NCBI GenBank assembly: GCA_964500515.1
Contig: CAZCNE010000003.1
Span: 69,019 to 133,018, forward strand
Length of the DNA stretch: 64,000 nt
Reading direction: 5' to 3'
Source: Altimarinus sp964500515
GTDB taxonomy: Bacteria > Patescibacteriota > Gracilibacteria > BD1-5 > UBA6164
The notes beneath the pieces are model-generated. The model did no database searches. It saw only the letters and a program-made list of their open reading frames with translations, and was not told the DNA's origin. Below are positions 10,927 through 20,235 of the stretch, piece after piece. The number at the start of each line of letters is the position of its first letter. Positions within the stretch are counted from its first letter, which is position 1. The translations under genes were made by a program, and so were the position numbers.

Positions 10927-11945
10927 ATGAATTTTAACAGCAAAGATAATATAAGACATATTTGTAAAAACCCTGAAATACTAATAAGAATAATAAATTT
11001 TCTTCCAGAAAGTTTATCAAAAACTATAGATTACACCAATACAAATGTATGGTGAGTATTAAATATTAAACAAAAAAAATCCTTATTAAAAGCTATAGAT
11101 GAATACAAAGAAACTTGAAACTTAACAAAAGATAAGCAAATAAGAAAAATGCTCGTTAATACTATAAGATTTATTGATTCTTTATGAAGCTATAAAAAAT
11201 CTAGAATTGAAGATGGAGAAAAAAAGAAGATAAAATAAAAATAGAAAAATGACCTATATGACTAGAAGCATGTAAAAAAGATTTTATTTTAACACACAAA
11301 AATATAAAGTTTTGAATTCAATTAACTCTATCAGAAAAAGCATGTATAAATAAAAAAAGAAACGAGTTAAAAGCAAATTGAGAAATGTGTAATACTAAAT
11401 GATGGGAAGAAAAAGAAATGAAAAAAATGTCTTCAAGATTTATATCTGATTGTCCCGCATTATTTATAATAAACTCTAGTTTAAGCAAAGAAGCTACACA
11501 ATTAAATATTATAGAAGAGTGTTTTTGAGATTGGAAAGATGAATGATTTAATTCATGATGACCAAAAATGTATCTAAGAAAAAAATTAAAAGATGAATTA
11601 AATGAAGTATGAAAAAGCGTAAATGATGTTTTAGATAATATTATTATTTTTTTAAAAGAAGTATATGAAAAATGAGATATTTACAAATATACAGAAAAAA
11701 AAGTAAAAAATCTACATATAATTTATGATTGAGATAATATAAAAATATCATATTATAGAAAAAAGAAAAATAGAGAATTTATATATTCACTAGAAGTTTT
11801 TATCAGTGATAATTTATTAAGAAAGATTTGAATTCCTGAAATTTTAATCAACAAAAAAAATCTTTTAAAAACAAAAGAATCAAAACAAAATTGAAAAAAA
11901 TGAAAGAAAAGAAAGCCTATAAAATATAATTTAAGAAAAAAATAA
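10927..11945 (+). CDS. Unknown gene in two frames joined by a possible -1 frameshift
   Basis: The first frame runs from ATG 10927 to TAA 11236-11238 (103 aa) and ends in a run of seven A. The second frame, open from 11205 to TAA 11943-11945, has no ATG near its beginning. It reads on as EDKIKIEKGPIGLEACKKD and has the same UGA-glycine usage. A -1 slip at A_AAA_AAG would fuse them into about 339 aa. Content is Lys/Asn-rich, with WKDEGFNSGGPKMYLRKK and a basic C-terminus that suggests nucleic-acid binding. I do not recognise the family. It could be a programmed frameshift, a recent frameshift mutation, or a homopolymer error in the assembly. Confidence 0.5.
11220..11226 (+). other. Candidate -1 slippery heptamer A AAA AAG
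   Basis: The heptamer is in the correct zero-frame phase (gaA AAA AAG). It is the same motif that drives -1 frameshifting in Escherichia coli dnaX. A purine-rich GGAG lies immediately upstream, closer than an optimal stimulatory Shine-Dalgarno element. I see no strong downstream stem-loop. Confidence 0.4.
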
Positions 11946-11980
11946 TATATTATTTTGTCAAACTTGTTTTGTAAAAAAAT

Positions 11981-12007
11981 TTGTAATTTTTGTTTTTCTT
12001 GTATAAT
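11981..12007 (+). promoter_or_regulatory. Promoter for the Thr-rich lipoprotein
   Basis: TTGTAA and a consensus TATAAT at 12002-12007 are separated by 15 bases, and the lipoprotein ATG is 43 bases downstream of the -10 box. Confidence 0.5.
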
Positions 12008-12049
12008 AGGCTTACCGATTTTTTATTTATATAATATAATTTTTAGATT

Positions 12050-12307
12050 ATGAAAAAATTATTAAGTTTAAGTTTGGCTTTAATTTTAGCTTTATCTCTA
12101 GTTTCTTGTAATAAAGATGAAGAAACTACTATAGATACAGATACTACTACTACAACAACTACTACTGACACAACAACTAATACTGATGATATGTTGCCAG
12201 TAGAAGAAAATACTATTGATGTTACAGATAATAACATGATGGATACAGAAACTGATACTACAACAACAACTACTACAACTACTGATTCTGAAACTACAGT
12301 TCAATAA
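12050..12307 (+). CDS. Small Thr/Asp-rich lipoprotein
   Basis: An 85-aa lipoprotein. The signal peptide MKKLLSLSLALILALS leads into the lipobox LVSC, so the mature chain starts at Cys20. The rest is low complexity: two threonine runs of eight or nine residues, separated by acidic and Asn-rich stretches. Nothing suggests a folded domain. It may be a surface spacer or a glycosylation target (inference). No glycine codons occur. It has its own promoter and terminator. Confidence 0.8.
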   Translation: MKKLLSLSLALILALSLVSCNKDEETTIDTDTTTTTTTTDTTTNTDDMLPVEENTIDVTDNNMMDTETDTTTTTTTTTDSETTVQ

Positions 12308-12318
12308 TTATTGTTAAA

Positions 12319-12362
12319 CATAAAATAAAAGAGTATGAAATTTCATACTCTTTTATTTTATG
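12319..12362. terminator. Bidirectional terminator, long perfect hairpin
   Basis: CATAAAATAAAAGAGTATGA pairs with its exact complement across a short AATT-type centre. It serves the lipoprotein gene and, on the other strand, overlaps the last codons of ruvA. Confidence 0.8.
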
Positions 12363-12937
12363 TTTTTTATAACATAGTTTACCACTTCTCATATTTCTTT
12401 AATATCATCAGGAATATTTTTAAGTATTTCATCAACTTTATTTAAATTGTATCATAAAGAAACCAAAGTTTCTTTTACTTGTTTTTGATTATTATTAATT
12501 GATTTATTATTATTTTCTTGAATTATATTAATATCATTTATAAAATCCTTATCTTTCAATTCAATATAAATTTTTTGTGAAGTTTTTTTTCATACTCATT
12601 TTGCATTTGAAAAAAATTCTTTATTTTCATTCAAAAAGGAATTGTATATTTGAGAAATTCATAAATCAAGTATATTTAAAGAAGTTCTTCATCAAACTCA
12701 AGGAATTTTCATAAATTCTAAAAAAAATTGTTTTTCTTCTTTAGTCAAAAAACCAAACAAACTTTGTCAAACCTCAGTAATATGATGATATATAAAAAAT
12801 TCAACACTTAATCAAATTTCAATCTGAGAATATGTTAAATCATTTATATTAATTTCATATCAAACTCATAAATTTGTTAAAATAGAACATTTTCATAAAT
12901 CTAAATCAATTATTTTTCAAGAAATATAAGAAATCAT
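12353..12937 (-). CDS. ruvA: Holliday junction branch migration protein RuvA
   Basis: RuvA binds four-way junctions and loads the RuvB motor. The 194-aa protein starts MISYISGKIIDLD, the conserved N-terminal OB fold, with LTNLGVGYEINI. Helix-hairpin-helix segments follow (FFLEFMKIPGVGGRTSLNIL). A short UBA-like domain III closes the protein (KETLVSLGYNLNKVDEILK). The linker is Asn-rich. RuvB and RuvC are not in the window. Confidence 0.9.
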
Positions 12938-13020
12938 TTTAAAAAAATTAAAAAATAGTTTAACTCTCAAGCATCTTTTTCAAAGTTTAATCCATTAAGT
13001 TAAAAAGTAAATTTTTATTT

Positions 13021-13047
13021 TTGAAAAATACACTTTTTGTATATAAT
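13021..13047 (+). promoter_or_regulatory. Promoter upstream of secA
   Basis: TTGAAA and TATAAT (13042-13047) are 15 bases apart, about 50 bases before the secA ATG. Confidence 0.5.
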
Positions 13048-13094
13048 TATGCCCTGATTAGTATGAAAAAATTCTATTCCTTAACCTTTAGTTT

Positions 13095-15722
13095 ATGTTT
13101 GAAAATTTGTATAAATCTATATTTGGTGATCCAGATGCAAAAAAAATTAAAAAATATGAAAAAATTCTTAAAGATATAAAAGAAAAAGAAAAAGAGTTTA
13201 AAAATTATAAAGAAGAAGACTTACAAAGAAAAACCAAAGAGTTTAAAAAAATGTTTGAATGACTAGATTTTAAGAATGAAGAAGATAGTAAAAAAATAAG
13301 ACAAATTTTAGAAGATATAAAAATTGAAGCAATAGCTTTACATAAGCAAGCAACAAAAATTTTAAATTGAAATACTTTCACTTTAGCAAGTTGAAAAGAA
13401 TTAAATTGGAATATGGTTCCCTATGATGTACAAATTATAGGTTGATTGGCAATTCATGAGTGAAATATAGCTGAAATGAAAACTTGAGAATGAAAAACTC
13501 TTGTTGCTACAATTCCTGCTTATTTAAATGCTTTAACTTGAAATTCAGTTCATATAGTTACTGTTAATGATTATTTAGCAAAAAGAGATGCTGAAGAAAT
13601 GTGACTTTTATACAATTTATTATGATTAAAAGTTTGAGTAGTTATAAACAATCAAACAAGACATGAAAAACAAGAAGCTTATAAATGCGATATTGTTTAT
13701 GCAACAAACAATGAACTTGGTTTTGATTATTTAAGAGATAATATGGTTGTAAAAAAAGAGAACAAATCAATTTGACCTCTATTTTTTGCAATTATAGATG
13801 AAGTAGATTCCATTTTGATAGATGAAGCAAGAACTCCTCTTATTATTTCTATGCCAGACAATGAACCTACAAGTAAATATTTGAGATTTGCAGAATTGTC
13901 AAAACTTTTAGAAAATAATAAACATTATAAAATTGATGAAAAACAAAAGACAGCAACTTTAACAGAAGACTGAATAAACAAAATAGAAGAAATTCTTAAA
14001 ATTGATAATATTTATATTTGAGAAAATTTTAATGATCTTCACCATATTGAAAATGCACTAAAGGCTCAAGCGGTATACAAAAAAGATAAGGATTATATAG
14101 TTATGAATGATGAAGTTTTGATTGTAGATGAACATACTTGAAGAGTTTTACCCTGAAGAAGATATAGTGACTGACTTCATCAAGCTCTTGAAGCAAAAGA
14201 AAGAGTTGAAATTCAAAGAGAATCTAAAACTCTTGCATCAATTACATTTCAAAATTATTTTAGAATGTACTGGAAATTAGCATGAATGACATGAACAGCT
14301 AAAACTGAAGAAGAAGAATTTTATAAAGTTTATGCATTAGAAACTCTTGTAATTCCAACAAATTTACCAATTATCAGGGATGATAAAAGTGATTTGCTTT
14401 TCAAAAATGAAAAATGAAAATTTGATTATGTTGTTTGAATGATCAAAGAACTTCACCAAAAATGACAACCAATTCTTGTTTGAACAGTTTCTGTTGATAA
14501 ATCTGAATATTTAAGTGATAGACTTAAACAAGAAAATATTCCTCATAATGTACTAAATGCTAAACACCACGAAAAAGAAGCTGAAATTGTTGCTTTAGCT
14601 TGACAAAAATGATCTGTAACAATTGCTACAAATATGGCTTGAAGATGAACTGATATAAAACTTTGAGATTGAGTTGTCGAATTATGATGACTATTTATTA
14701 TATGAACAGAAAAACATGAAACAAGAAGAATTGATAATCAGTTAAGATGAAGATCTTGAAGACAATGAGATCCATGAGTTACACAATTTCTTATTTCTCC
14801 AAATGATGATATAATGAGAATTTTTGGTTGAGATAAACTTTTTTGAATTTTTAATTCACCAATGTTTGCTTCTCTTCCAGATAATGAACCTTTAGCACAA
14901 AGTTCTATGCTTACAAGAAAGGTTACATCAGTTCAAAAACAAGTTGAGTGACACAATTTTGATATAAGAAAACATGTTTTAGAATATGATGATGTTATAA
15001 ATAAACACAGAGAAATAATTTACAGAAAAAGAGATAAAATTCTTGATTCTGAGAATATAGATGAAGATGTAAAAGAAATGATAACAAGTCAATTAAATAT
15101 GCTTATAGAAAGTTCACTTAATGATAAGAGTGAAGAATGGGATAGAAAGAAATTTAAAGAAGATGTAAATGATTTTTTAGGGACTCAATTAATTGATGAT
15201 ACAATAGAAAATAATGATATTGATTGAATAAATTTAAAAAATGAAATGAAAAAATATATAATAGAAATGGCCTTAGAAGAGTTAGAAAAAATTAAAAATG
15301 AAAATTTTTCAGATGAGCAATTCTATGATTTGGAAAGAAATATAGTTTTGCAAAGTATAGATGAACTTTGGATGAAACATATTGATTCTATGAGTCGTTT
15401 GAGAGAAGAAGTTGCTTTTGAATGATATGCTCAAAGAAATCCTTTAGTAGTTTATAAAGAAAAAGCTTTTTGAAAATTTGAAGACTTGATAAATACTCTG
15501 AGTTTTAAAGTAACAAAAACTATTTTCACAATAAAAGAAAATATAAAAATAAACCAAATGAATATTAATGAAGAAAATATTATTTTAAATGCTTGAGATA
15601 TAGAAAATACTCTAAAAAACTTTTCTCAAACAAAAAGTAAAAAATCAAACTCAAATCCACTTTTTGCAAATCCAATTCCAACAAATCAAAATTCAAATCA
15701 AAAAACAAAAATTAGAGTATAA
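13095..15722 (+). CDS. secA: Preprotein translocase ATPase SecA
   Basis: Motor ATPase that pushes preproteins through SecYEG. The 875-aa protein has the start MFENLYKSIFGD, Walker A MKTGEGKT (about residues 127-134, with both glycines of GEGKT encoded by UGA), TVNDYLAKRD, FDYLRDNM, the DEAD-type box IIDEVDSILIDEART and the C-terminal helicase lobe with RGTDIKLG and RRIDNQLRGRSGRQGDPG. The zinc-binding SecB-interaction tail is absent; the chain ends in an Asn/Gln/Pro-rich segment. This is one of the clearest proofs of UGA as glycine in the window. Confidence 0.97.
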
Positions 15723-15747
15723 AAACTAAAAATACAATTTAAATAAG

Positions 15748-15783
15748 AATCCTTGATAAAAAATTCAAGGATTTTTTGTTTTT
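15748..15783 (+). terminator. Intrinsic terminator after secA
   Basis: An AATCCTTGA/TCAAGGATT stem with a TAAAAAAT loop is followed by TTTTTGTTTTT. Confidence 0.85.
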
Positions 15784-15835
15784 CGGTAAAAAATATGGTA
15801 AAATTATTAGGAAAATAGTAATTTAATAAATATTT

Positions 15836-18463
15836 ATGAGTGAAAATCAAAATAATAATAATTTAAATCAAGAGACTAAAAACACAACTAATAATAATAT
15901 AAACAATTCTTGAAATAATATTTCTGATAATCAAGAAAATAAAAGTATGCTTGAAGCTATTTTGTCAGCTCCAGAAATAAAAAAAGAAATTTTTAGTATA
16001 AATATAAATAATTTTGATGATATAGCAAAAATGTTTATAAATAATAAATATGAGTCTGTAGAAATAAATCCTGAACAAGAAAATGTAAAAGTTCACTTTT
16101 ATAAAGAATGAAAATTATCTGATGAAAAATTAATCTCATATCCAGTTTATTCAAATATTTTAATAAAAATAAAAACAACAACATGATTATGATCAACTCC
16201 AAAAAAAGAATTAAAATGAGAATGAAAATATAATTTTAATTGAAAAAATTATAATTTAATAGTTCAAAGTATTCCTGAAAATTTTTGAGAAAAAATTATA
16301 TTAAGTATAAAACAAATTGTTAGTTCTAAAACTTCAACTTGAGATGTGTTAACTTTTACATGAGCTATAACATTTATGCTTTTTGTAATTGCTTCATCAT
16401 TTATCACATTTGTAGTTATAAATGCTCAAACTGTTGAGGATGTAATGTTTTTTAACACTCTTTGAATAAGTTTAAATGATATAAATGATTTTATTTGAAA
16501 AATAGTTACCGTTGTTTTTTCCTCTGTTATAATTTTGGAAATGATTTCATTTGCAATTTTATGAATAAAATTTGTATTAACAAAAAAAGATTTAAGAAAA
16601 AGAAGAATTATTCTTTGAATTGTAACTGTATCGCTTTTAGTTTTAGCTTTTTTAAGCTGAAATTTATGGTTATCAATCGTAAAAAAAATAAATGCTTTAC
16701 CAAATTGGCAAGAAATGTCATATTGAGATATTCAGCTTTATGACAATACAAAACTTGTTTTAGATAAAATGTTTAAAAAAGAAGATGCATTGTTGTTAAA
16801 AAGTGAATATTGAAACTTAATTTGACCAGTAACTATCAAATTTGATTTACATTATTATCAAAGAAAAGAAGAAAATAAATGATACCAAGTATTGAAATAC
16901 ACTTGGGATTTTTGAGATTGAGAAGTTTTGGAAGAATTAACTCCAAGTATTATAAAAACCTTTAAAGATAAATGAACTTACAATATAAGAGTAAATGTGG
17001 AAAAAAAGCAGTTAGACTGAACTATTATTAGCGAAAGAATAGAAAATATTCCATCAGTTTCAATTAAATATAAAGTAAATGTAATAGAAGAAAATACAAA
17101 TAGTTGAGGTAAAAAAATTACTTTTGATGCAAGTGATTTGAGAGTTTTATGAAAAGTAGAATGGTATTCTGAAGATAATTTAGAAAAACCAATACAAACT
17201 TGAGAAAAATTTACGCCACCTAAAATAATTTTTGAAGATAGTATTTTTTGATTATATATAAGAAAAGAGTGAAAAACAAGCAAAAGCATGGATAAAATAT
17301 TTTTAGTTACTTGAAATGAAGAAACATGAATAGATTGAGTTATTGAAGAAACAAGAGATATAAATAATGATTTAAGTTATGAATTTATAATTAAAAATAT
17401 AAAAAAATGAACTTGAGATTGATTTATAGAATCATATAAATGGATTTTTTGAGATATAGAAAAAAATTTAACAAATACTGTATGAAGCGAAGAGTGAGCC
17501 TCAAAAATCACGCATGTATTTCCAAATTATTGAAAACAAACTGTGAGAGTAATTTTAACAGATAGTTATTGAAAAACTAAAGAGTTAAGTAAAACTATAG
17601 ATATAACAAAAAAAACTATATTAAATGTACCATTAAGCATTTATAATGATTGAAAAATTATAAATTATAGAAATGAAAATAATATATATTATATTCAAGA
17701 TTTATTTATTCCTACAGAATTAAAATTCGATGCAAGAGAAATAAAAACAGAAAATTCATTTGATATACTTGAAAAAGTTGAGTGGAATATTAATAATTGA
17801 GAAAAAAATACAATTTGAAATACTCTAGATTACAAAATTGAAGTTGAATGAAAAAGTGAAATAAAAGTAAATTATACTTTTAAAAATTTAAAAGATTCAA
17901 GTGAAAAAAATATCGAAGAAAAAATATATATAAATTCAATTAAAAAAGAAGCAATTCTAGATTTAATAATAAAACCATCTGATGAAGAATATGCCCCTGT
18001 CATAATACAATTTGATGCATCAAGAAGTGAAGTAAAAAATGAAAATATTACAAAATTTATTTTTGATTATTGAGATTGAACTCCACCTGAGGAAAGAGAT
18101 GCTGTAAATAGCTGACATAGATATATATCACCTGGGAATTATGACATAAAATTAACTGTTATAACATCATCCTGAAAAGAATATTTCCTAACAAAAAAAT
18201 TGGTTTTAAAACCAAGGCCTCAAATAGCAGAAATTACAAGTAGCTTGAAAAGTGCACCAACATATCAATGAATAGATTTTTCATCTGTAAAATCTGAATG
18301 ACAAATAACTTCATATCATTGGGATTTTTGAGATTGAGAAATTTCAACCGAAGCAAATCCTACACACTCATTTAAGCAAGCTTGAACTTATACAGTAAAG
18401 CTTAGATTAGAATTTTCAAACAATAATATACTTGAAGATACAATAGAAATAAAAATATATTAA
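15836..18463 (+). CDS. Membrane protein with tandem PKD-like domains
   Basis: An 875-aa protein. The N-terminal 165 residues are soluble and Asn-rich. Three transmembrane helices follow at about 170-195, 220-242 and 257-278. The remaining 590 residues are a string of immunoglobulin-like PKD domains. Clear signatures are YTWDFGDGE near residue 355, a second near 535, FDYGDGTPPEE near 740 and YHWDFGDGE near 825, with end strands such as AGTYTVKL. Every glycine in WDFGDG is UGA. PKD domains are common in surface and adhesion proteins. There is no enzymatic domain. Its stop overlaps the stop of the convergent ferredoxin gene. Confidence 0.85.
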
Positions 18464-18693
18464 TTTTCCCAATATATTGCATCTACTGGACATGCCATTA
18501 TAGAATCATCAACTCAAGAGTTTTCATAATTATCTTTTGATAAAACTTCAGATAATCAAGTATCCTCATTCATAGTAAAAATTTCTGGAGAAATTGCTAC
18601 ACATGCACTACATCATATGCAATTTTCTCTTACTTGAGGAAATCTAAGTCAAGATTCTTTTAATTTTGCTTTTTTTTCTTCGTTTAATATCAT
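18460..18693 (-). CDS. 4Fe-4S ferredoxin
   Basis: A 77-aa single-cluster ferredoxin. The cluster ligands are in NCIGCSACVAISPEIF (three cysteines) and the fourth in MACPVDAIYW. The N-terminus is a short acidic/basic helix. It probably carries electrons for a redox enzyme, perhaps a radical-SAM enzyme such as MtaB (inference). The stop codons of this gene and of the PKD gene share bases 18461-18462, so no terminator separates them. The candidate structured RNA lies upstream on the same strand. Confidence 0.9.
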
Positions 18694-18776
18694 AAACTAA
18701 AATTAATATTTAAAAATCAAAAATAAATAATTTTTGTTTAAAAAGTATTTACTTTTAAATTTTATTTATTTGTCCA

Positions 18777-18946
18777 TTTTAAGGTCAGAAACTATTTTTT
18801 GTATTCCTTCGATATGATAGGAATAAAAGAGACCCATTTTTAGTTCGAAGAAATCATAAAGAAGTCCTACCGCCAAAAATTTCTAAGAATCTCTTTAAAG
18901 ATTTTATGTGTAAGGAAAAAATTTTAGTTTCCTGCCACCTTAAAAC
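18777..18946 (-). ncRNA. Structured RNA candidate, possibly 6S-like
   Basis: No gene fits this stretch, yet it is less A/T-biased than nearby spacers and folds well. On the minus strand UUUUAAGGU at the 5' end pairs with ACCUUAAAA at the 3' end. The stem continues as CAGGAAACUA with UAGUUUCUG, using one bulge. Inside, AUUUUUGG/CUAAAAAU, UCCUUAC/GUAGGA and AUUCCU/AGGAAU can pair. A good minus-strand promoter lies about 10 bases upstream. The length (about 170 nt) and long closing stem are like 6S RNA, but I cannot confirm a family. A leader RNA of the ferredoxin gene is the alternative. Confidence 0.5.
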
Positions 18947-18956
18947 AGACATAAAC

Positions 18957-18984
18957 ATTATAATAACAATATTATAAAAATCAA
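18957..18984 (-). promoter_or_regulatory. Minus-strand promoter for the structured RNA
   Basis: On the minus strand TTGATT and TATAAT are separated by 16 bases and predict a start close to the 5' arm of the RNA hairpin. It is back to back with the plus-strand promoter at 18995-19023. Confidence 0.6.
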
Positions 18985-18994
18985 AAATAAATAA

Positions 18995-19023
18995 TTGGAC
19001 TTTTATTATTATATTTATATAAT
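18995..19023 (+). promoter_or_regulatory. Plus-strand promoter for the 19065 gene
   Basis: TTGGAC and TATAAT are separated by exactly 17 bases, with the downstream ATG about 40 bases further on. Confidence 0.65.
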
Positions 19024-19064
19024 TTTTGTATAAATTTTTTATAATTATTATTTTAAATTCTTCA

Positions 19065-19343
19065 ATGTTTGAGCAAAATAACTTATCTTTTTGAGAGATT
19101 TTAAAAAATATACAGTCTATAGATAACTATACAAGTATTGCGATTATTTTACTTATAATTTCAATCGTTTTAACTGTTTTTTTGATTTTTTATTTTACTC
19201 CTTTATTTTCAATTTTTTGAAAAATACGTAGAGATAAAAAAGAAACTAAAAATAAAAAAAATCTCTTAAATAAAATAATAATTCAAAAAAGTATTGAAGA
19301 AGAAATAGAAGAAGAAATAAAAAATTTAAATTTAAAAGTATAA
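19065..19343 (+). CDS. Small single-pass membrane protein
   Basis: A 92-aa protein with a soluble N-terminus of about 25 residues, one hydrophobic segment (about 26-55, ending FYFTPLFSIFGKI) and a charged C-terminus with an EEEIEEEI run. I do not recognise it. It has a strong promoter and lies upstream of the TtcA-like gene, so the two may form an operon. Confidence 0.7.
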
Positions 19344-19410
19344 TTTTATTTAATTATTTTGTGTATAAGATTAACAAATTTTGTTAATTTTTTAGTTTGT
19401 GAAATATTTT

Positions 19411-20163
19411 ATGAATAAAAAAGAATATTTATTAAAAAAGATAAAACAAGCAATTTATGATTTTGATATGATTGAAAATAATGAAACTGTCGTAATAGCT
19501 GTTTCTTTATGAAAAGATAGCATGTTTCTTTCATATATGTTAAATGAAGTCAGAAAAACATTAAAGAACAAATTCAATATTATTGGAGTTTATTTGGATA
19601 ATGATTTAATTATAAAAAATGCTTGAGTTAACTTTGATAAAAAAAGATTATTTTTTGAAAATAACTTAAACATACCATTAAAAAAAATAGAGATAAAATT
19701 ACCATCTAATTCGAAACTAAACGATTGAATTTGAAAAAATTGTCAACGGTGTTCTTACGCAAGAAGAGTAACATTGATGAAATTATGTAAAGAATTCAAA
19801 GCAAAAAAAATTGCGTTTTGACATCATATGGATGACATTGTAACAACTTCTTTTATGAATATGATTTCTTGAAGAAATTTAAAAATTATGCCTCCAATAA
19901 ACAAAATGTCGAGTTGAGATATAACTTTTATAAGACCTTTAGCTTATCTAAAAGAAAAAGATATAGAAAAATTTGTAATTGACAATAATATTCCTTATAC
20001 AAAAGCAAAATGTGAAGTTTGAGAAAATAAAATGAGAAATTTAATAAAAAAAGATGTAATTTGGGAAAATGAAAAGATTGTAAAAAACTTTACTGAAAAT
20101 ATTTTTTGGTCATTTTTAAAAGAATTTAAAGAAAAACATAAAAAAAATAATTATTTCATATAA
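19411..20163 (+). CDS. TtcA-like tRNA 2-thiocytidine synthetase
   Basis: N-type PP-loop ATPase expected to thiolate C32 of tRNA. The 250-aa protein has the PP-loop AVSLGKDSMFL (residues about 33-43), CQRCSYARR, FGHHMDDIVTTSFMNMI, IMPPINKM and IRPLAYLKEKDIEKF, all in TtcA order. Two deviations are seen. The PP-loop reads SLGKDS instead of SGGKDS. The second cysteine pair of TtcA is reduced to one cysteine (KCEVGENKMR). The fold is clear; the exact substrate is less so. Confidence 0.8.
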
Positions 20164-20235
20164 AAAATTCATCGAGATTTTGCTTATCTTTCAAAAATAT
20201 GATATATTATTTATAATAATAATTTAATATATTTT

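Noticed and set aside
12043..12304. Two minus-strand reading frames rich in Ser, Cys and Val
   Set aside because: They are the antisense of the Thr-rich lipoprotein's ACT/ACA repeats, which has a lipobox, promoter and terminator.
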